Shown one piece after another: positions 39,687 to 49,042 of a DNA stretch of 64,000 bases. The notes beneath the pieces are model-generated. The model was not told the origin of the DNA and did not search any database. It saw only the letters and a program-made list of their open reading frames with translations. The translations under genes were made by a program, and so were the position numbers. Source of the DNA: Mycobacterium kiyosense (GTDB lineage Bacteria > Actinomycetota > Actinomycetes > Mycobacteriales > Mycobacteriaceae); NCBI GenBank assembly GCA_021654635.1, contig AP025179.1, forward strand, positions 4,650,001 through 4,714,000. Reading direction: 5' to 3'. Positions within the stretch are counted from its first letter, which is position 1; every line of letters starts with the position of its first letter.

Positions 39687-41893
39687 CGGCGCACCAGATC
39701 CGCTACCGCCGCAGTGCGGTGCGCCGATGAATCCGGCTGCGGCTCAACGCGTTCGACGCGAACCGGGATCCCGTTGAGTACCGACGATCCCGAGGCGCGT
39801 TCTACCTCGGAGGACAACAGGTTCGAGGTCGCGCCACCCGCCGCGGCCGCCCGTCGCCAGCCGCCGGTGTGTCCCCATCCGTGCGGCATTGCGATGGTGC
39901 CCTGCGTCATCTCGTCGGTGACGGTGGCGAGCGTCGTGACCTCGCCACCGGGCGAGGTGACGCTCACCAGATCGCCATCACGGATGCCGAGACCCGCGGC
40001 ATCGACGGGATTGATGCGGATGGAATGCCGCCGGCCCGGCGGCATCAGCCGCGATGCGTTGTGCATCCATGAGTTGTGCGAGGTCATTTCACGCATACCG
40101 ATCATGCGTAGCGGATATCCTTCGGCCGCACCATCGCCCCGCACCCGCTGCAACCGCACGAACTCGGTGACGAAGGTCGGATGGGCCAGGGGGATCTTGC
40201 GGTCGGCGGTCTTGATCACCTTCTTCAGCGGGCTCAACGGTAGATACTCGTGAAAGACGACGCCGTGGGGCGCTTGCCGGGCCAGTTTCTTCCACGACCA
40301 CCCGGCGCGGCGCAGCCCAAACAGGTCCCCCACACTGCCGGTGCGTATCAGCAGATCGGCGAGCATCTTCGGGGTCGCCTGGAAACCGAACCTGGCCACG
40401 AACCGCTCGATCGCGGTGCCGTACGCGCCCCCCAATCCCATCCGCTTGGCGATGTCGTTGAGAATGACCCACTCCTCACGGGCATCTCCCGGTGCGTCGA
40501 CGACCTTTTCGGTCACCCGCAGGCTGGGGCGAACGAATCGGTTGGTGAAGTGCAGCGGGCTGTCCTCCCGCTCGTACATTGTGGTCGTCGGCAGAATGTA
40601 GTGCGCGTACCGATTCGTCTCGTTGACGTAGAAGTCAAGCGCCGCAAAGATTTCCAGCTCTTGGAGGGCTTCGGCCAACTTGCCGCCACTTGGCCCGGTG
40701 ATGACCGGATTCGAACCCATCATCACCACGCCGCGAATCTGGCCGGCTCCCGGGGTCGTGATCTCCTCGGAAAGAGCGCTCGAAGGCAGGAACCCGTAGG
40801 TGTCGGGCAACCCGCTCACGCGGGTTCGTACCTGGTCGAACGTCGCCATCTTCATCATCTCGGCGATCGGCCCTATCGCCACCGGCGACCATGCCCAGAC
40901 CATGCCACCTTCGCGTTGCACGTTGCCGGTGACGATGTTGATCAGGTCCTGCAACACGTTGGTCAGGGTGCCGAATCTTTGCGTGCACGTTCCGGTTCGG
41001 CCGTACACCACCGCCGATCTGGCGTGCCCGATGTACTCGGCAATGTCCACCACGACGTCGGCTTTCACCCCGGTCAAGCGTTCAGTTTCCTCGGGTGGAA
41101 ACGCCTTGACCGCCTCGATCCAGAACTCGAAGCCCGTGGTCCACCGATCGAGGAACTCGCTGTCGTACAGACCTCGATCGAGCAGGACGTTGAGCACAGA
41201 CAGCAGAAACCAGGCATCGGTGCCCGCCCGGATCCCAACGTGTTCGAACTCGGCGGCGGTGGTAGTCCGGCGAGGGTCGACCACCCATACGCGTCCGCCG
41301 CGCTCGACGATTTCGCGCAGGTGCTGCGGCATGTGCGGGTCGTGCAGGAAGCTGCCCTTCGACACCTTGGGGTTGGCCCCCAGCATGAGCATCGCCTGCG
41401 TACGTCGAATGTCGGGAATGGGCATGTGCGCGCAATGGCCGTAGAGCAGCTTGAACGCGGCGACCCGTGACGCTCCATCCTCGGAGTTGATTCCGTAGAA
41501 CCACGGTGTGCCAATCGCTTTGGCGAAAGTCTTACCCCACATCGCAGCTGCGAAGCTGAAGTAGGGTGGGTTGCCCTCGTGGAAGGCAATGGACGTCGGA
41601 CCCAACCGCGACCGTAGCGCCGAAAGCCGATGTGCGATGTCGTCAAGGGCTTCGTCCCATGAACACGGCACGAATTCACCCGGTCCGCCGACTCGTTTCA
41701 GCGGGGTCGTCACGCGGTCCGGGTCGTTGACGATCTGGGTCATCGACAGCCCCTTGACACAGCAGAAGCCCTTGCTGTGCGGGTCATCGGCATCCGGTCG
41801 AAGCGCGGTGAGCCGGCCGTCGGTGACTGTGGCGATCATTCCGCACAGCGGCTCGCAGATTCGGCAGTAGGTGGGCTTTTCTTCCACGGTCAT
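39683..41893 (-). CDS. Molybdopterin oxidoreductase (DMSO reductase / formate dehydrogenase family)
   Basis: 736 aa. The N-terminal Fe4S4 site is CRICEPLC (Cys10, 13, 17) with a fourth Cys at 44 or 45 in GFCCVKG. Molybdopterin-binding stretches include MLMLGANPKVSKGSF, VVDPRRTTTAAEFEHV, GNVQREGGMVWAW and the C-terminal HNASRLMPPGRRHSIRINPVDAAGLGIRDGDLV domain. No Tat signal, so cytosolic. Which residue ligates Mo is not clear. Cytosolic members without other subunits usually take electrons from ferredoxin or NAD(P)H, and the ATGA overlap with the ferredoxin-fused reductase fits that. Substrate unknown. Confidence 0.88.
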   Translation of the reverse strand: MTVEEKPTYCRICEPLCGMIATVTDGRLTALRPDADDPHSKGFCCVKGLSMTQIVNDPDRVTTPLKRVGGPGEFVPCSWDEALDDIAHRLSALRSRLGPTSIAFHEGNPPYFSFAAAMWGKTFAKAIGTPWFYGINSEDGASRVAAFKLLYGHCAHMPIPDIRRTQAMLMLGANPKVSKGSFLHDPHMPQHLREIVERGGRVWVVDPRRTTTAAEFEHVGIRAGTDAWFLLSVLNVLLDRGLYDSEFLDRWTTGFEFWIEAVKAFPPEETERLTGVKADVVVDIAEYIGHARSAVVYGRTGTCTQRFGTLTNVLQDLINIVTGNVQREGGMVWAWSPVAIGPIAEMMKMATFDQVRTRVSGLPDTYGFLPSSALSEEITTPGAGQIRGVVMMGSNPVITGPSGGKLAEALQELEIFAALDFYVNETNRYAHYILPTTTMYEREDSPLHFTNRFVRPSLRVTEKVVDAPGDAREEWVILNDIAKRMGLGGAYGTAIERFVARFGFQATPKMLADLLIRTGSVGDLFGLRRAGWSWKKLARQAPHGVVFHEYLPLSPLKKVIKTADRKIPLAHPTFVTEFVRLQRVRGDGAAEGYPLRMIGMREMTSHNSWMHNASRLMPPGRRHSIRINPVDAAGLGIRDGDLVSVTSPGGEVTTLATVTDEMTQGTIAMPHGWGHTGGWRRAAAAGGATSNLLSSEVERASGSSVLNGIPVRVERVEPQPDSSAHRTAAVADLVRR

Positions 41894-42042
41894 CTTCTGG
41901 CTCCCGGTGTGACGGCGATAACAGTAGTCTCCCCGATTCAAACCTAATGACGCAAGGTTTTGACTGATACGCCTACGCCGGAATTTTGGTAGCCACCCAC
42001 CGGCGATGCTGGACGGCTGCCGACGTCACCGGGCGCGAGCAG

Positions 42043-43254
42043 CTAGCGGCGCCCCGGCGCCGGGGTGGGTGCGACCTGCAGCGGTACCTGAGAAGGCAGG
42101 ACGGTCCCGGCCGGGATGTGGAGTCTGCCATCCGATCCGACGTAGGCGGATCCGCCGTCCCCGCCGGAATTGTCGTTTCGCACCAGTGGCACAGCCGGCC
42201 CGGGGCAGGCGCGGCCGGTGCCCGCGCCGCAGATCCCGTCCAGGAAATACGACCGCCGCTGAATGTCCTCGTTCCAAGTGCGGCTGTGTGCCCCAACAAA
42301 CAGATGCGGCAGTGTGTAGACCGCCAGAAAGATCATGTTCACCGCGCCGATGATCGACAGCGCCCGGATGACACCGTGCCCGGCCGGTGACGCCTTGACC
42401 CGCTCGGAGCCGCGCTCGACGAGCGTCCTGCCGCGGTCGTCGAGGTTGAAGCGCAGGAACGTGTACGCGGTCAACAGGATTCCCACCAGGAATGCCTCGT
42501 GCAGCGGAAACGCATGGTAGCGGTCGGCGAAGATGTTGAAGTGTCCGCCGGCGTAAGTCCACACACCGAGCGGCATGAAGATCACGCCCTCGAACACCAC
42601 GTCGAAGGCGAACATCACGGCCCAGCAGATCAGGGCCCGCCCGACCTGACCCAGCCGCGGCCACCGGCCCGACACGCGGCGTAACGTCGCCACGCCGATG
42701 CGGACGGCGATCGTCATGATGACGACGTACAGGCCGATGATGGTCATCGGCGGCTCGACCACGGTGGCCCCCGGCGCGCCGAACGACAACCAGCCCGGCA
42801 CGCTGGTTACCCACGACCCCCGGTTGAACGACCAGGAGTTGTAGGTAATCCACGGACCGAAGTAGTTCGATAGCGGATCCTGAAAGAACAGCGTGCAGAA
42901 AGCCAGGGTCAGCGCCCCGTCCACGGTGACGGTCCGCTCGCGTCGCCACGGCCGAATCACGAACTGCCACAGCAGCGCCGCCATTGCAGGAATCATGGTG
43001 ACCTGCAGGGTCATCAAGAAGACCTTCATGTACATCGGCGGATCACTCGGCCCGACCGGGACCCGCTGGAAGTACGGACCCGTGATCCACCGGACCAGCA
43101 CGAAGGCCATGAAGGCGAGCCAGAAAGATCCGAACGCCGCCCACCACAGCACCGGCCTGCAGCGGCGCCGGCCGACTTCGGGATCCACGGGTCGCGCGAT
43201 GTCGGCTACGGCGGCCGACTGATCTCTTGCCCCGGTGCCCAACGAAATACTCAC
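42043..43254 (-). CDS. Spirocyclase AveC-like membrane protein
   Basis: About 403 aa from GTG 43254, which overlaps the six-TM stop (GTGA). About eight TM segments. Motifs: FFQDPLSNYFGPWITYNSW, GSWVTSVPGW, DVVFEGVIFMPLGVWTYAGG, YHAFPLHEAF, and a C-terminal extracytosolic tail (RRSYFLDGICGAGTGRACPGP) with two Cys. Last gene of the four-gene cassette running FAD (46593), AveC-like (45250), six-TM (44084), AveC-like. Confidence 0.82.
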   Translation of the reverse strand: MSISLGTGARDQSAAVADIARPVDPEVGRRRCRPVLWWAAFGSFWLAFMAFVLVRWITGPYFQRVPVGPSDPPMYMKVFLMTLQVTMIPAMAALLWQFVIRPWRRERTVTVDGALTLAFCTLFFQDPLSNYFGPWITYNSWSFNRGSWVTSVPGWLSFGAPGATVVEPPMTIIGLYVVIMTIAVRIGVATLRRVSGRWPRLGQVGRALICWAVMFAFDVVFEGVIFMPLGVWTYAGGHFNIFADRYHAFPLHEAFLVGILLTAYTFLRFNLDDRGRTLVERGSERVKASPAGHGVIRALSIIGAVNMIFLAVYTLPHLFVGAHSRTWNEDIQRRSYFLDGICGAGTGRACPGPAVPLVRNDNSGGDGGSAYVGSDGRLHIPAGTVLPSQVPLQVAPTPAPGRR

Positions 43255-44084
43255 GGCTGCAGCTCCATTCGCGAGTGCGTGGTGCGGTTTACCGCCGCAC
43301 CTACTGATCTGGTCGGTGGTGTGACCTGCAACCGCAGCGCGGTCAGTTCGGCCTCGAGCAGCGCGACCCGATCGGCGAGTGTGTGCCCGCCCGGGTGTGG
43401 TTGGTCGTCGTTGACGATCGCGCGCCCCGTCAAGATCGTCGTGACGACAACCCACACGAAGTAGGCGATGACGGGGGTCCAGAAGCCGAGCAGGCCGTCC
43501 CAGGCAAGGGGCCCGGATTTGAAGATCCACACTCCGAACGTGAGGCCGACCCCCAGCACGCACCACAACTGAAAGTAGGCGAACCAGCGAGGGTAGACCG
43601 GCTCAACGCGCCTGTCGCCCAGCGTGATCACTGCCAGCGCGACCATTTGGAACATGCCCGTACAGACGATTCCCAGGAAGGGAAGCCAGCCCAGGTCGTG
43701 AAACGTCTGCACGCGCGACGCATCGTCCGGACGAAATGCGGCCACCAGCCAGAACGCGCACGGATAGACGAACTCGATGACCACGCACCCCTGTGCCGCA
43801 GCCCACGCCCACGTCAGCGGGGCCCGAGAACCCTCCACCCGCAGCATCTGCGTGCAGATCGCCCCGCCCCACGGCAACAGTAACGCGGAGGCGAAGAGCG
43901 CAAGGACCATACCGACCCGGATACCGACGAGGTGGTCCCGGAAAAACCGGGCCATCTGCTCGGCGGAATTCGTTGGCGAGGGCGGCGGAACCATGCGCGC
44001 CAACAGCACCCACCCGATCAGAAAGAGTGCGATGAAACCGAAAACCGAATACAGGCTCCAAAGCTGCACGCGCTTAGCGCTCAT
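43251..44084 (-). CDS. Six-TM membrane protein, family A, with C-terminal coiled coil
   Basis: 277 aa from ATG 44084; GAGGAAGG lies upstream, and GTG 44087 or a GTG at 44132 overlapping the upstream stop are alternatives. Six TM segments with the family signatures PPPSPTNSAEQMARFF, HDLGWLPFLGI, PRWFAYFQLW and FKSGPLAWDGLLGFWTP. Unlike the other copies it has an extra C-terminal heptad-like segment (LADRVALLEAELTALRLQV) suggesting a docking helix. Sandwiched between two AveC-like genes. Confidence 0.84.
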   Translation of the reverse strand: MSAKRVQLWSLYSVFGFIALFLIGWVLLARMVPPPSPTNSAEQMARFFRDHLVGIRVGMVLALFASALLLPWGGAICTQMLRVEGSRAPLTWAWAAAQGCVVIEFVYPCAFWLVAAFRPDDASRVQTFHDLGWLPFLGIVCTGMFQMVALAVITLGDRRVEPVYPRWFAYFQLWCVLGVGLTFGVWIFKSGPLAWDGLLGFWTPVIAYFVWVVVTTILTGRAIVNDDQPHPGGHTLADRVALLEAELTALRLQVTPPTRSVGAAVNRTTHSRMELQP

Positions 44085-44128
44085 CACCCCAGTGCCTTCC
44101 TCACCCCAGACGTACCGCGCGCGGACTT

Positions 44129-45250
44129 TCACCCCCGGTCGTACGGGAACTGCGGGGGATAATTGCGGCCGAACCCCTGGCCGTTGGCCCCCCGGTCCCG
44201 ATTGTCGTTACGCAGCAACGGCACATCGGGGGCCGGGCAGGCGATACCTGGGCCTTCGCCACACGTGTAGGTCAGGTAGGAACGCTGCTGGATGTCTTTG
44301 TTCCACTCGGTGGAGTGCGCACCGAACCAGGTGTTGGGCAATGTGTATCCGATCGTCATCGCCAACGTCACCAGTCCTGTGACCGCCAACATTCTCACCG
44401 CCGTGACCTTTACCGGTCCGCCGGCGAGTTGTTCAGTGCCCCATTCGGCCAGCGATTGCCCGCGGTCGTTGGTGAAGTACTTGATGCAGGCGAACATGGT
44501 GAAGATCGCACCGGTGGTCAGCGCCTCGTTGAGCGGATACGCATGAAAGGTGTCGGCGAAAATCTTGACGTGCCCGCCCGGGTACTCCCACGAGCCCATC
44601 GGCATGAAAACGACACCCTCGAATATCAGATCGAAGGGCACCATGACCGCAAAACAAATGGCGGCCAACCCAACTCGGGGAATTGCGGGCCAGCGCGCGT
44701 GGGCCCGGCGCATGATCGCCGCGCCCATCATCGTCACCAACAGGAAGACCACGATGTAGGCGCCCGGCACGATGAGAAGCGGATAGGCGACCTGGTGCTC
44801 CGGTGTTCCCGGCGCCAGTGCACCGGGCACGCTGTTGAGCCACGAACCCATATTCACTTGCCACGCGTTGTAGGTGTACCAGTGCCCGACGTACGCACTG
44901 AGCGGGTCGTGAAACGACAGCATCAGAAACGCGATGACCATCAGCCCGTCGAGCCCGATCCGCCGTTCGCGCCGCCAGGGCCGCACTACGAACCAATACA
45001 GCACCGCAAGCCCGGCGATCGGCAACGCGATCTGCCAGAACGTCAGCGCCACCTTCATCCACCCGGGGATCGGAGTCGGCCCGGGATCAACGGATTTGAA
45101 ATACGGTCCGGTGACCCACCGGGCCAACACAAACGCCTGGAATGCGAGCAGCGCACCGCCGAAGGCGGCCCACCATTTGACTGCGGGTACGGGTCGGTCG
45201 GCGACGGCGATCGGGCGGCCGTTGGCCACCGCGGGGGTGGCGGTGCTCAT
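44129..45250 (-). CDS. Spirocyclase AveC-like membrane protein
   Basis: 373 aa, about eight TM segments. Motifs FHDPLSAYVGHWYTYNAW, GSWLNSVPGA, DLIFEGVVFMPMGSWEYPGG, FHAYPLNEAL and a Cys-containing tail (SYLTYTCGEGPGIACPAP). Its ATG overlaps the flavoprotein stop (ATGA). Strong full-length similarity to the protein at 42043, so the cassette has two AveC-like subunits. Confidence 0.82.
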   Translation of the reverse strand: MSTATPAVANGRPIAVADRPVPAVKWWAAFGGALLAFQAFVLARWVTGPYFKSVDPGPTPIPGWMKVALTFWQIALPIAGLAVLYWFVVRPWRRERRIGLDGLMVIAFLMLSFHDPLSAYVGHWYTYNAWQVNMGSWLNSVPGALAPGTPEHQVAYPLLIVPGAYIVVFLLVTMMGAAIMRRAHARWPAIPRVGLAAICFAVMVPFDLIFEGVVFMPMGSWEYPGGHVKIFADTFHAYPLNEALTTGAIFTMFACIKYFTNDRGQSLAEWGTEQLAGGPVKVTAVRMLAVTGLVTLAMTIGYTLPNTWFGAHSTEWNKDIQQRSYLTYTCGEGPGIACPAPDVPLLRNDNRDRGANGQGFGRNYPPQFPYDRG

Positions 45251-46593
45251 GCTGGGACCTTTCTGCTCACTACGAGCTGCTCGACGATCCGGTCCCCCGC
45301 GGCCTGCCCCGACACCAAGGCGCCGTTGACACCCGGTATCGGCCCGATATCGCCGGCCAGTTGCACACGGGCGGCGGGGTCGGTCTCGCGCATGAAGCGG
45401 TCGACCGCGTGGAAGCGCCCCTTGCGCATGATCGGAACGACATTGCGCCAGCGACCGATCTCGAAGTCGACGACCCTAGAGCCTAAATCGCCGTAATAGG
45501 GCTTGACGAAGCCCAATACGGAGTCGATGACCTTCTCGTCCGGGCTGTCCAGATTGTCCAGACACCATTCGTGACGGCAGAACGTCGTGATCATCCCCGT
45601 GCCGTCGGGGCACCGGTTGTTGGCTTTGAGGTGATCCACGATGACACCGCACAGGTCGGGTTGTTCGCGCGGCGAACACATGATGTACGTCGCGGGATTC
45701 GACGGCCGCTCCGCCAACGCGATGTGGCAGTTGACGCTGCAGATGTAGTCGGTGTTTTCGTAATACTCCCGGGCGAATCCGGAGATCTGGGGATAGATCT
45801 CCAGTGCTTTGGCCGTCGGCGTCGTCACCACGGCGTTGGCGAACTCCTCGGTGACCTCGCGGCCGTCACGGATGAAGCTGACTTCGACGCGATCTCCCGC
45901 GTCGGTGACGTTGGTGACCCGAGTCGCCAGCCGAACATCGTTGAGCCCGGCCGCCATTGCCCGAGGCAGCGCGTCCATGCCGTCGTCGAGACCGTAGAAG
46001 TACGGTTTGAAGAAGTTCTTCATGGTCCATAACAGCTGACCTACCGACGCGTACGACGGGTCGCTCAACCAGGGACCCCGGACCACCACGGCGGCAACGT
46101 AATCAAGGATCTCTTCGCTGAGTTCGCGGCGGCTGTAGGTGGCGACCGTATCGGTGTCGATGGCGGCAACGCCCGACGCATCGGCGTAGTTGAGGTCCTT
46201 CCAATGCCTGGCCAGGAAGATCATCAGCTTGGCCAGCTTGAGCTTGGCCCGGCCCGAAAGGTACGGCGTACCCAGCAGGCTCAGCGGCTTGCTGAGGTCG
46301 AGGAAGTTCAACTCGCCGCCCCGTGGCATCGCACCGAATGCCTTGAATTTGTGCATCTGCGGTCCGAGGCCGACCTCGCGCATCTCTTGCGCGGACTCGG
46401 CATAGCTGCCGAGATAAATGAAAGCTCCTACGTCGTAAACGAATCCATCCCGCCGGATCGTCTTGATCCGCCCGCCGACGCGATCCTCCGCCTCGAAAAC
46501 CACGGGCGTACCACCGGCTCGCTGTATCCGTCGCGCCGCGGCGAGACCAGCTATGCCGCCGCCTACCACGGCGGTCCTCGCGTCTTTCCCCAT
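45247..46593 (-). CDS. FAD-dependent amine-oxidase-like flavoprotein (group 2)
   Basis: 448 aa, intact. GGGIAG at residues 11-16, Glu34 in VFEA, GGRIKTIRRDGFVYDVGAFIYLGSYAE, and C-terminal VQLAGDIGPIPGVNGALVSGQAAG. First gene of the cassette, divergent from the tetR at 46683 with operator repeats between them. Same subgroup as 24419 and 29995. Confidence 0.88.
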   Translation of the reverse strand: MGKDARTAVVGGGIAGLAAARRIQRAGGTPVVFEAEDRVGGRIKTIRRDGFVYDVGAFIYLGSYAESAQEMREVGLGPQMHKFKAFGAMPRGGELNFLDLSKPLSLLGTPYLSGRAKLKLAKLMIFLARHWKDLNYADASGVAAIDTDTVATYSRRELSEEILDYVAAVVVRGPWLSDPSYASVGQLLWTMKNFFKPYFYGLDDGMDALPRAMAAGLNDVRLATRVTNVTDAGDRVEVSFIRDGREVTEEFANAVVTTPTAKALEIYPQISGFAREYYENTDYICSVNCHIALAERPSNPATYIMCSPREQPDLCGVIVDHLKANNRCPDGTGMITTFCRHEWCLDNLDSPDEKVIDSVLGFVKPYYGDLGSRVVDFEIGRWRNVVPIMRKGRFHAVDRFMRETDPAARVQLAGDIGPIPGVNGALVSGQAAGDRIVEQLVVSRKVPA

Positions 46594-46612
46594 GACTCCA
46601 GCCTAACGCGTA

Positions 46613-46648
46613 AATGATCGCTAAATCAATAATGATCGGACAATCATT
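46613..46648. promoter_or_regulatory. Operator repeats between flavoprotein cassette and tetR
   Basis: AATGATCG occurs at 46613-46620 and 46631-46638, and the second copy pairs with ATCATT at 46643-46648 as an inverted repeat with a 6-nt gap. Likely the binding site of the TetR encoded at 46683, controlling both directions. Confidence 0.55.
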
Positions 46649-46682
46649 GCTGGAACGGTGCGCGCGCTTCTAAGCTGTGCAC

Positions 46683-47303
46683 GTGGCATCACCGAACGGG
46701 CTTTCCCGCACGGCGCGGCGGCAGGCGCAGACCCGAGTCGACCTGATCCGGGCCGCGCGGGAAATCATCGCTGAGGGCGGCGTCGAGGCACTGCGGATAA
46801 GCGACATCACCACGCGCGCCGACGTCGCGTTCGGGACCTTCTACAACCAGTTCAAGAGCAAGGAGGACGTCGTCGAAGCCGTGGTGGCCGAGACGATTGT
46901 CGGGCTCGCGCACTCGGTCGAAGAATCGCCGGAGTTCGACGATCCGGCGGAGGCCCTCGTCGCATCGACGAGGGCCATCGTCCGTATCGCCTATGACGAC
47001 CCGCCACTGGCACGCCTTCTGGTGAAACTCGAACAGGCCGAGTCACGGTTCGAGCGGATCATCCGCCCACAAGCCGGTGCGCTGCTGCAGCGAGGGATGG
47101 CTGAAGGACGTTTCCTCATCGACGACCTCGAGACAACCCTGACGATGTCGATAGCGGCGGCGTTCGAGGTGATCAGGGGCATCCTCGACGGACGCCTGGG
47201 GGATCGCGCCGATTTCGCTTGCGCGGAAGCGCTATTGCGGATGGCTGGTGTCGCCCCGCAACGCGCTGCTCGATACGTGCACGCGGCTGCGGGCGGATCC
47301 TGA
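46683..47303 (+). CDS. TetR family transcriptional regulator
   Basis: About 206 aa. HTH: EIIAEGGVEALRISDITTRA then GTFYNQFKSKEDVVEAVV. GTG 46683 is preferred over GTG 46677 because TAAGCT (46671-46676) would put a leaderless transcription start exactly there. Divergent from the FAD / AveC / six-TM / AveC cassette and probably its regulator. Confidence 0.86.
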   Translation: MASPNGLSRTARRQAQTRVDLIRAAREIIAEGGVEALRISDITTRADVAFGTFYNQFKSKEDVVEAVVAETIVGLAHSVEESPEFDDPAEALVASTRAIVRIAYDDPPLARLLVKLEQAESRFERIIRPQAGALLQRGMAEGRFLIDDLETTLTMSIAAAFEVIRGILDGRLGDRADFACAEALLRMAGVAPQRAARYVHAAAGGS

Positions 47304-47358
47304 GGTCGCCCGGTAGGTCGCTGGATCCTGCCGCTCGAGGAATGCCTCTTTCACTCGT

Positions 47359-49042
47359 TCATGCCGATTCACCGGTGGCCGGTTCGGTCCGGGCGTCCAG
47401 CACCGTGACCACACCATTGGTGGCGTCCAGGCGTATCCACATACCCGTGCTGAGCCGGCTGACGGCCTCCCCCGTGTTCACCACGCAGGGAATGCCCATC
47501 TCGCGGGCCACGATCGCGGCGTGGCTCAGCGGACCGCCGATGTCGACGACCATGCCCGCCACCAAGGGAAACAACGCGCACCAGCTCGGATCTGTCACCT
47601 CGCAAACCAGGATCTCCCCCGGTTCGAGATCCTCGGCAACCTCCAGGCTGGTGGCTACCCGGGCAGCACCCTCGACCACACCGTGGGTGATCGAAACGCC
47701 CGCGATGGTGTCGCCGGCTCGTAGGTCCGCGCGTTTCTCCCGGCGGGTGCGCGGCTGGGGCATGCCCACCCAGCGGTCCGGGAAGGTCAGCGTTTGGTAT
47801 TCGGCGCGTTGCGCCAGCCGGCGCGCGGCCACATCACGCACTTCGTCTCGCCCGTCGTCGAGTCCGCGCAGAACCTCGGGCACAGTGAAGGCAAATACGT
47901 CATCGGCCTGCGCCAGCACCCCCTTCGCCACCAGTTCGGCACCATGACGCCGGGCGGCGAACCGGGCCACGTCGAGTGCCATCAGGAACGCCGCCTTGCC
48001 CACTTCGCGCAGTGGCAGGTAACGCTGCGCGAGCCGCAGCACGCCCCGAGCCTTGACCCGTTGGTGTGTAGGCAGGTTCGCCAACAGCGTTCGTTCGGCA
48101 GCGATGCGCCTTTCGCGGCGGTCGTCCTGCTCGGTCGCGCGATCCTCGACCCCGTGGTGGGCGTACCGCTCGGCGATCGAAGTCACCAGACTCGGGTCTT
48201 CGCGCCACGAAGTCGATGAGACCTCGCCTTCTTCGGGGCCGTGGAAGCCGTAGCGTGCGACGAAAGCGTCGACCGAAAGAGAGCCACGCGAAACCTTCCA
48301 GAAGGCAGCGACCATCTCGGCTTCCTCGTAGCCGCCGTAACCTCCCGCTAACTGGGCCACCAGCCCCGGGTCCCCGGCCGCACGAGCCAGACGTGCGAGC
48401 TGTTCGAAAAGAGCCTGCGTCACCGCCACGGCGATGATGTGAATTCGCATGGCCGCGTCGAACTTCTCGACCGCCTCCGCAAGCAACAGACGGCCGGGGC
48501 GTGCGTGCGTCGGCTGGGTTTTCGCAGTCCACCATCGATGCTGGTCACGGTGGAGCCGCTGTAACCGCATCGGCAGCCTGGCGGCCTCCACGGGGAATCG
48601 AGCCAGCACGAAAGGCAAACGCCGCCAAGAGTTCTCGCTCGGCACTCCGTCGCGCACCGATCCGAGCAACTGCTCTTCCATCGCGTCCCCGGATGTTCCC
48701 GGCGTGAGATCGGCGATCTGCCGCAGGTGTGTGACATTCATTGCGGCACGGCCGTAGAAGATCGCGGCGAATCGCTCGTCGACGCTATCGGCTCGGCCGG
48801 TCAATCGTCGAGGCAGCACTCCGAGCCGATAATAGGCATACGGCACCGACACCTCGTTGCCGATCGAGAATATGGACCACGACATCGGGGTCGGCACCCC
48901 CGGGTATCGCTTCGGCCAGGTTCACCGTGCTCCAAAACGTGTCCGGCCCGCTCTGCTCGTGAAGCGGATCGGGCCACGCCACCGGTTCGGTGCGTTCCAC
49001 GGTCAATTGGTCACCGCCCGCCCAGAATCCGGCGTGCCGCAT
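47359..49042 (-). CDS. PEP-utilising-enzyme-like protein with swivel His domain (one frameshift)
   Basis: About 560 aa after removing one base from the five-C run 48897-48901, which joins an N-terminal part to PGVPTPMSW. The C-terminal 90 residues are the mobile phosphohistidine domain: ILVCEVTDPSWCALFPLVAGMVVDIGG then GGPLSHAAIVAREMGIPCV with the phospho-accepting His. The preceding helical part resembles the substrate-binding region of rifampin phosphotransferase-like proteins. No ATP-grasp domain is present, so an ATP-binding partner would have to act in trans, or phosphotransfer is lost. The start region overlaps the end of the flavoprotein upstream by 32 nt. Confidence 0.75.
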
